DNA from: an uncultured Collinsella sp.
GTDB lineage: Bacteria > Actinomycetota > Coriobacteriia > Coriobacteriales > Coriobacteriaceae
Direction of reading: 5' to 3'
Length of the DNA: 9,608 bases
Assembly (NCBI GenBank): GCA_900545835.1
Contig: URBB01000081.1
Span: 1 to 9,608, forward strand
A model generated the notes under the pieces. It did no database searches. It worked only from the letters and a program-made list of their open reading frames with translations, and was not told the DNA's origin. The stretch's first letter is position 1; each line of letters starts with the position of its first letter. Position numbers and translations under genes: made by a program. Of the stretch, positions 5,457 through 9,608 are shown one piece after another.

Positions 5457-6227
5457 CTATAGCAGTCCAAAGTACTTCGCGGCGTTGTAGATCCCATCGT
5501 CGTCCACGGCGGTCGTCACGTAGGTCGCCGCAGCTTTCACCGTGTCCTGCGCGTTGCCCATGGCCACACTTGTGCCCACGGCCGAGAACATCGACAGGTC
5601 GTTCTCGCCGTCGCCAAAGGCAATCGCTTCACTCGCGTCGATGCCCAGGCGCTCCAGCGTCGCCGCCACACCCAGGTCCTTGCCGCCGTTGGCCGGAATA
5701 ATGTCGCAGAACAGGTCGCACCAGCGCGTGGTGAGCGAATGCGACACGGCATCGGTCACGATATGCTCGTCAACTGGGTCAACAAAGGCACAGAACTGAT
5801 AGACCGGCGCGTCAAAGGCATGCTCAAACGGCTCCTCGTGGTAGACGATTCCCGCGTTGCTGCCAGCCGTCACCACGCGCTCGGACAGGCGGTTCACAAA
5901 CGAGTTCTCGCCCTGCATGCACAGTGAGTCGTAGCGCCCCTGCGCCACCTGGTCCACAATCACCGCAACGTCGTCCGGATCGATCGGGCAGCTGCGGTAG
6001 ACGCCCTTGGCATCAAAACAGTGCTGGCCCGAAAGCGTAATGTACGCATCCCAGCCCAGGTCGAACAGCCAGTCCGGCATCTGGTAGGTCGGACGGCCCG
6101 TGGCGATCACGCACGCAATCCCCTGCTCGCGAAAGCTGTCGAGCACCTGCTGCGCCGACGCCGGAATCCGGTGGGTCTTAAAGCTCAGCAGCGTGCCGTC
6201 GATATCGAAAAACGCGGCTTTGATCAT
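5457..6227 (-). CDS. Cof-type (HAD-IIB) sugar/nucleotide phosphatase
   Basis: A 256-residue cytosolic haloacid-dehalogenase-fold hydrolase. All four catalytic motifs are present: FFDIDGTLL with nucleophile D8 and acid/base D10, IATGRP with T43, NGGKDLG with K183, and GDGENDLSM with D206 and D210 for Mg(II). The large cap inserted between motifs II and III (~residues 80-180) and the GGKDLG form place it in the IIB/Cof group, whose members act on phosphorylated sugars, pyridoxal phosphate or FMN. The actual substrate cannot be told from sequence. The length is normal. Its ATG lies six bases after the stop codon of the ABC-F gene and its GAGGAG ribosome-binding site overlaps that stop, so the two genes are very likely cotranscribed and translationally coupled. 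It is the last gene of its unit. Confidence 0.93.
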   Translation of the reverse strand: MIKAAFFDIDGTLLSFKTHRIPASAQQVLDSFREQGIACVIATGRPTYQMPDWLFDLGWDAYITLSGQHCFDAKGVYRSCPIDPDDVAVIVDQVAQGRYDSLCMQGENSFVNRLSERVVTAGSNAGIVYHEEPFEHAFDAPVYQFCAFVDPVDEHIVTDAVSHSLTTRWCDLFCDIIPANGGKDLGVAATLERLGIDASEAIAFGDGENDLSMFSAVGTSVAMGNAQDTVKAAATYVTTAVDDDGIYNAAKYFGLL

Positions 6228-6233
6228 TCTCGC

Positions 6234-8090
6234 CTACTCCTCGCCCTCGAGCTTTTCGCTCGCCTCGAGCCACGCCATCTCCAGCTCGTCCATGGCGGCG
6301 TGAGCCTCGTCGATCTTTGCCTGCTGCTCGCCGAGCGCCGTGTAGTTGGTGGGATCGACCTGGGCCATGGCGGCCTCGGCCTCCTCCACGCGGGCGCGCT
6401 GCGTCTCCATCTTGCGCTCGAGCGAGCTCACCTCGCGGCGGAGCTTCTGACGCTCGGCGTTGGAAAGGCCGTTGGGCTGACCGCTCGACTTGGGCTTGTC
6501 GGCAGCAGCCGCCGCACCGGTGTCGAACGTGCCGGTCTTAGCGCTCGGCGCGCCCACGGGCTCGCCCTCGGCGGTAGCGTTGCACAGGCGCAGGTACTGG
6601 TCCACGCCGCCGGGCATATGCGTCAGATGGCCATCGAGCAGTGCCCACTGTTGGTCGGTCACGCGCTCCATCAAAAAGCGATCGTGTGTCACCAGGATCA
6701 GCGTGCCGGGCCAGCCGTCCAGCAGGTCCTCGACAATCGCGAGCATGTCGGTATCCAGGTCGTTGCCCGGCTCGTCCAGGATGAGCACGTTGGGCTCGTC
6801 CAGAATCGTCAGCAACAGCGACAGGCGACGGCGCTGGCCGCCCGAAAGATCGCCGATGCGGCTCCAGAGCTGCTGCGTCGTAAAGCCCAGACGCTCGCAG
6901 AGCTTCTCGGGCGAAGTCTCCTTGCCGTCGATGACGTAGTACTTCTTATAGTTGCCGAGCACCTCGCGGATCGTGTCGCCCATGTAGGGTTCGAGCTCCT
7001 CGAGCTGCTGCGACAGCACGCCAAAGCGCACTGTCTGGCCAATCTTCACGCGGCCGCGCGTGGGTTCAATCTTGCCCTGGATCACGTCGAGCAGCGTCGA
7101 CTTGCCGGCACCGTTCTCGCCCAAAAGGCCATAGCGGTCGCCCGCACCAATGAGCCAGGTCACGTCAGAGAGCACCTGCTTGGGCGCGCCATCGGTATCC
7201 GCATAGCCGGCGTCCACGTCGACCACATCGATAACCTGCTTGCCCAGGCGGCTCACGGCGAGGCGCTTGAGCTCCAGCTCGTCACGCACGGGCGGCACGT
7301 CGGCGATCAGCTCGCGAGCGGCATCAACGCGAAACTTGGGCTTGGTGGAACGCGCCTGGGCGCCGCGGCTCAGCCACGCGAGCTCCTTGCGCGCCATGTT
7401 GCGACGGCGTTCCTCGGTAACCGCGGCCATGCGGTCGCGCTCCACGCGCTGCAGGATATATGCGGAGTAGCCGCCCTCGAAGGGATCGACCTGGCCGTCG
7501 TGGACCTCCCACATGCTGGTGCAGACCTCGTCCAAGAACCAGCGATCGTGCGTGACCACGAGCATGGCGCCCTGACCGCGCTGCCAGCGAGCCTTAAGAT
7601 GGCGTGCAAGCCAGTTGATGGTGCGCATGTCCAGATGGTTAGTGGGCTCGTCGAGCATGAGCACGTCGTAGTCGCCGATCAACAGGCGCGCGAGGTCCAC
7701 GCGACGGCGCTGGCCACCCGAAAGCTCGCCCACCGTGCCCTCCCAGGGCACATCGCTAATGAGACCGGCGAGGATCTGGCGCGTGCGGGGGCTCGACGCC
7801 CACTCATACTCGGGCGTGTCGCCCACGACGGCATGGTGCACGGTGTCGGTGTCGACAAGCTGGTCCTTTTGGCCGAGCAGGCCGATCGTGGTGCCGCGAC
7901 GATGCGTCACGCGGCCGTCGTCGGGCTCCAGCGTGCCGGCGAGCACGCTCAGCAGCGTCGACTTGCCGTCGCCGTTTTTACCGACAATACCAATACGGTC
8001 GCCCTCGCCCACGCCGAGCGTCACGCTATCGAAAATATGCTTGGTGGGAAACTCTAGGCTGACGGAATCGCATCCCAAAAGAATCGCCAT
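6234..8090 (-). CDS. uup: Uup-type ABC-F ATPase
   Basis: A 618-residue soluble protein with two ATP-binding cassettes and no membrane segment. Domain 1: Walker A GKNGDGKS (37-44), signature LSGGQRRR (123-130), Walker B with E148 in DEPTNHLD, and switch H181. Domain 2: Walker A GENGAGKS (324-331), LSGGQRRR (415-422), and E440 in DEPGNDLD, where the usual T is G442. Between them is the linker with charged helices (~210-280) typical of ABC-F. After a low-complexity Ala/Gly/Pro/Lys stretch (~508-545) comes a C-terminal coiled coil (~546-617), as in Uup. ABC-F proteins act on the ribosome; Uup has also been linked to transposon excision and DNA branch handling. The frame is open 38 residues further upstream, but AAGGAG eight bases before the ATG at 8090 and the family-like MAILLGCDSVSLEF fix the start. 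The coiled coil and lack of an antibiotic-resistance context make a housekeeping role more likely than drug protection. The uup symbol is at subfamily level. Confidence 0.9.
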   Translation of the reverse strand: MAILLGCDSVSLEFPTKHIFDSVTLGVGEGDRIGIVGKNGDGKSTLLSVLAGTLEPDDGRVTHRRGTTIGLLGQKDQLVDTDTVHHAVVGDTPEYEWASSPRTRQILAGLISDVPWEGTVGELSGGQRRRVDLARLLIGDYDVLMLDEPTNHLDMRTINWLARHLKARWQRGQGAMLVVTHDRWFLDEVCTSMWEVHDGQVDPFEGGYSAYILQRVERDRMAAVTEERRRNMARKELAWLSRGAQARSTKPKFRVDAARELIADVPPVRDELELKRLAVSRLGKQVIDVVDVDAGYADTDGAPKQVLSDVTWLIGAGDRYGLLGENGAGKSTLLDVIQGKIEPTRGRVKIGQTVRFGVLSQQLEELEPYMGDTIREVLGNYKKYYVIDGKETSPEKLCERLGFTTQQLWSRIGDLSGGQRRRLSLLLTILDEPNVLILDEPGNDLDTDMLAIVEDLLDGWPGTLILVTHDRFLMERVTDQQWALLDGHLTHMPGGVDQYLRLCNATAEGEPVGAPSAKTGTFDTGAAAAADKPKSSGQPNGLSNAERQKLRREVSSLERKMETQRARVEEAEAAMAQVDPTNYTALGEQQAKIDEAHAAMDELEMAWLEASEKLEGEE

Positions 8091-8125
8091 ATGCCCTGCT
8101 CCTTCGTAGAAATTCAACGTTGTCC

Positions 8126-8134
8126 ATAATAGCA
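8126..8134 (-). promoter_or_regulatory. Likely extended -10 promoter for the ABC-F/HAD unit
   Basis: The minus strand reads TGCTATTAT, an extended -10 (TGn plus TATTAT, 5 of 6 matches to consensus). It is 35 bases before the ABC-F start codon, giving a leader of roughly 28 bases. No good -35 is visible, as expected for an extended -10 promoter. The gene upstream ends in a terminator, so a promoter is needed here. Confidence 0.5.
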
Positions 8135-8160
8135 GCGAAAAGGCGGGCCGCACACGACAC

Positions 8161-8198
8161 AAAAAGGCGGGCCATCTCCCAAAAGAGATGACCCGCCT
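8161..8198 (-). terminator. Strong intrinsic terminator of the pst operon
   Basis: Reading the minus strand, AGGCGGG-T-CATCTC (8198-8185 side) pairs with GAGATG-G-CCCGCCT (8178-8165) over 14 positions with one U-G wobble and a 6-base loop, followed by TTTT. It lies 55 bases after the pstB stop codon, so the operon ends at pstB. Confidence 0.9.
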
Positions 8199-8253
8199 CT
8201 CCAATCAGTCCCGTGGCAACCGTGGCCGCCGCGGGCCTCAAGCATGTCCCGGA

Positions 8254-9126
8254 CTAGGAGAACATGCCGGTGAGGTAATCATTCAGCCGCTTATCCTTGG
8301 GCCGTTGGAAAATCTCGTCAGTCTCGTCGTACTCGACCATATCGCCCATGTAGAAGAACGCCGTGCGGTTGGACACGCGCGACGCCTGCTCCATGTTGTG
8401 CGTCACGATAACGATGGCGCGGTCGGCCACGATCGATGACATGAGGTCCTCGATCGCCAGCGTCGAGATGGGGTCGAGCGCCGAGCAGGGCTCGTCGAAC
8501 AGAATCACGTCGGGGTTGAGCGCCAGCGTGCGCGCGATGCACAGACGCTGCTGCTGGCCGCCCGAAAGCGCGTAGGCGCTCTTGTCGAGCTTGTCTTTGA
8601 CCTCGTCCCAAAGCGCCGCGCCGCGCAGGCTTTCCTCGACCATGCGGTCGAGCTCGTCGCGGTCGGTGATGCCGTGGCGCTTAGGCGCAAACGTGATGTT
8701 GTCGCGAATGGACTTGCGGAACGGGTTGGGCTGCTGGAACACCATGCCAATGGAACGGCGCAGCTCGTAGGTGTTTTCGGTCTTGGTGTTCACGTTGCGC
8801 CCGCGATAGTTGATCTCGCCCTCCACGCGGCAGCCGCGAATCTCGCGATTCATGAGGTTGAGGCTACGCAAGAAGGTCGACTTACCGCAGCCCGAAGGCC
8901 CGATGAGCGCCGTGATCTCGCCCTTGTGAAAGTCGAGCGACGTATTGTGCAGTGCATGGTGGTCGCCATAGTACACGTTGACGTCCTTGGTGGAGAGCAC
9001 GACCTCGTCGCTCACGGCCTTGCCGCTCGCGCGCACGCGCTTCTCGCTCTCCCCCACGCTCGACAAAAAGTCCTGGGTCTCGGACGATGCCGCCTCAGTT
9101 GCGGGCGTTGCATTTATCTCGCTCAT
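8254..9126 (-). CDS. pstB: Phosphate ABC transporter ATP-binding protein PstB
   Basis: A 290-residue ATPase that powers high-affinity phosphate import through the PstA-PstC channel at the inner face of the membrane. Motifs: Walker A GPSGCGKS (76-83), the PstB-typical LNLMN just after it, Q-loop GMVFQQPNPF with Q131, signature LSGGQQQR (187-194), Walker B VILFDEPCSALDP (207-219) with E212, and switch H243 in VTHNMEQ. The pattern FQ-PNPF and DEPCSALDP is characteristic of PstB. It carries about 40 extra N-terminal residues, rich in Ser, Ala and Glu, before the cassette starts at VVLSTKDVNVYYG; there is no internal Met to shorten it, and family members are usually nearer 250. Its ATG overlaps the pstA stop as ATGA, so translation is coupled. 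A terminator follows and no phoU is next to it. Confidence 0.97.
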   Translation of the reverse strand: MSEINATPATEAASSETQDFLSSVGESEKRVRASGKAVSDEVVLSTKDVNVYYGDHHALHNTSLDFHKGEITALIGPSGCGKSTFLRSLNLMNREIRGCRVEGEINYRGRNVNTKTENTYELRRSIGMVFQQPNPFRKSIRDNITFAPKRHGITDRDELDRMVEESLRGAALWDEVKDKLDKSAYALSGGQQQRLCIARTLALNPDVILFDEPCSALDPISTLAIEDLMSSIVADRAIVIVTHNMEQASRVSNRTAFFYMGDMVEYDETDEIFQRPKDKRLNDYLTGMFS

Positions 9127-9581
9127 TCGGCCGTCATCTTCCTTGCCAGTTGTTTGCCCACGATACGGGCGACTACGTTAAACAGCAGCACGCAAATCAT
9201 CAGCAGCGCCGCGGTGCCCCAAACGATCTGCTGGGCCTCGGGGCTGCCCTCGCCATAGATCTTGTAGATGTGCACGGCGAGCGACTCACCGGGGCGGAAC
9301 ACGTTCCAGGCGCAGGTGGGGCTCGACAGGTTAAAGCTCAAGAAGTTCAGACGCACCGGCGAGCTCATGCCCGAGGTAAAGAGCAGCGCCGCGGCCTCGC
9401 CAAAGACGCGGCCGGCCGAAAGCACGATGCCGGTCACGATGGCGGGCATGGCCTCGGGAATCAGGATGTGCAGCGTGGCCTCCCAGCGGGTAAGGCCCAT
9501 GGCCAGGCATGCATCGCGCTGGGCCTGTGGCACGTCCTCGAGCGCCTGCTGAATCACGCGCACCAGAATGGGGATATTGAA
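9123..9581 (-). CDS. pstA: Phosphate ABC transporter permease PstA, C-terminal half (truncated by contig end)
   Basis: The last 152 residues of an inner-membrane permease that forms the phosphate channel with PstC. The EAA-like cytoplasmic loop that docks on PstB is visible: QRDACLAMGLTRWEATLHILIPEAMPAI. It is followed by a membrane segment (VTGIVLSAGRVFGEAAALL), the PstA-like GxxSPVRLNFLSF region, and the last helix TAALLMICVLLFNVVARIVG. Full PstA proteins are near 280-300 residues, so about half is lost. The coding frame continues beyond 9581 through five more codons from a GTG at 9596, giving MYKRQ, but these come from sequencing adapter and are not part of the gene. The true first residue seen is the F at 9579-9581. 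It overlaps pstB by four bases. Confidence 0.95.
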   Translation of the reverse strand, partial: FNIPILVRVIQQALEDVPQAQRDACLAMGLTRWEATLHILIPEAMPAIVTGIVLSAGRVFGEAAALLFTSGMSSPVRLNFLSFNLSSPTCAWNVFRPGESLAVHIYKIYGEGSPEAQQIVWGTAALLMICVLLFNVVARIVGKQLARKMTAE

Positions 9582-9608
9582 CTGTCTCTTATACACATCT
9601 CCGAGCCC
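9582..9608. other. Nextera transposase adapter left at contig end (artefact)
   Basis: CTGTCTCTTATACACATCT at 9582-9600 is the 19-base Tn5 mosaic end used in Nextera libraries, and the next eight bases CCGAGCCC continue it exactly as the Nextera read-2 adapter. It begins inside the pstA coding sequence. It is library-preparation sequence, not genomic DNA and not a natural transposon end. Confidence 0.98.

Noticed and set aside
6021..8057. A 678-codon open frame on the plus strand opposite the ABC-F and HAD genes
   Set aside because: It is antisense to two genes with complete catalytic motifs. Its protein is rich in His, Ala, Leu and Arg with no family features, as expected from the reverse complement of GC-rich codons.
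8091..8204. A longer ABC-F protein with 38 extra N-terminal residues
   Set aside because: The extension runs through the promoter and the pst terminator, while AAGGAG and the family-typical N-terminus support the ATG at 8090.
9582..9600. A natural Tn5-like transposon end
   Set aside because: The bases continue directly into the Nextera read-2 adapter and stop at the window edge, which is the pattern of untrimmed library adapter.

Overview
The window looks like chromosomal DNA from a high-GC Actinomycetota, most likely a gut Coriobacteriia of the Collinsella type. This rests on GC-rich coding style, gene content and the style of the nuclease-like protein. It is an inference, not a database match. 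By eye, sample lines of the metal, ABC-F and pst genes are near 65-68% GC, while bases ~72-1860 are near 43-52%. The last 27 bases are not biological: they are a Nextera transposase/read-2 adapter left at a contig end, so this is the raw end of an assembled contig.

Left part (1-1830): the last ~22 codons of a cut-off gene, then a lower-GC accessory gene for a ~402-residue protein with an AbiEi-like N-terminal look and a C-terminal DUF559/Vsr-like PD-(D/E)xK nuclease signature. An AT-rich gap of ~390 bases follows with no convincing gene.

Metal-efflux locus (1831-4605, + strand): a near-consensus promoter (TTGACA-16-TATAAT) overlaps two copies of a 20-bp palindromic operator. It drives an ArsR/SmtB sensor with a complete alpha-5 (D-H-H-E) metal site, a stand-alone 72-residue heavy-metal-associated (HMA) protein with a DCxxC site, and a P1B-2 Zn/Cd-type ATPase. 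The ATPase lacks its own HMA domain and has a poly-lysine N-terminus instead. A third operator copy sits directly before the ATPase. The likely logic is that the sensor represses the locus, excess zinc or cadmium releases it, and the HMA protein hands metal to the ATPase for export.

Middle (4606-5456): a 127-bp near-perfect palindrome lies between the convergent ATPase and a minus-strand DtxR/MntR-type regulator. The regulator has a cluster of GGCTAAC-type half-sites upstream, suggesting autoregulation by a metal.

Right part (5403-9608, - strand): two transcription units separated by clear intrinsic terminators. One is a Uup-type ABC-F ATPase followed after 6 bases by a Cof-type HAD phosphatase. 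The other is the end of a phosphate-uptake operon, pstA (cut by the contig end) overlapping pstB by ATGA, which terminates without phoU. No tRNA, rRNA, CRISPR array or insertion sequence was seen.
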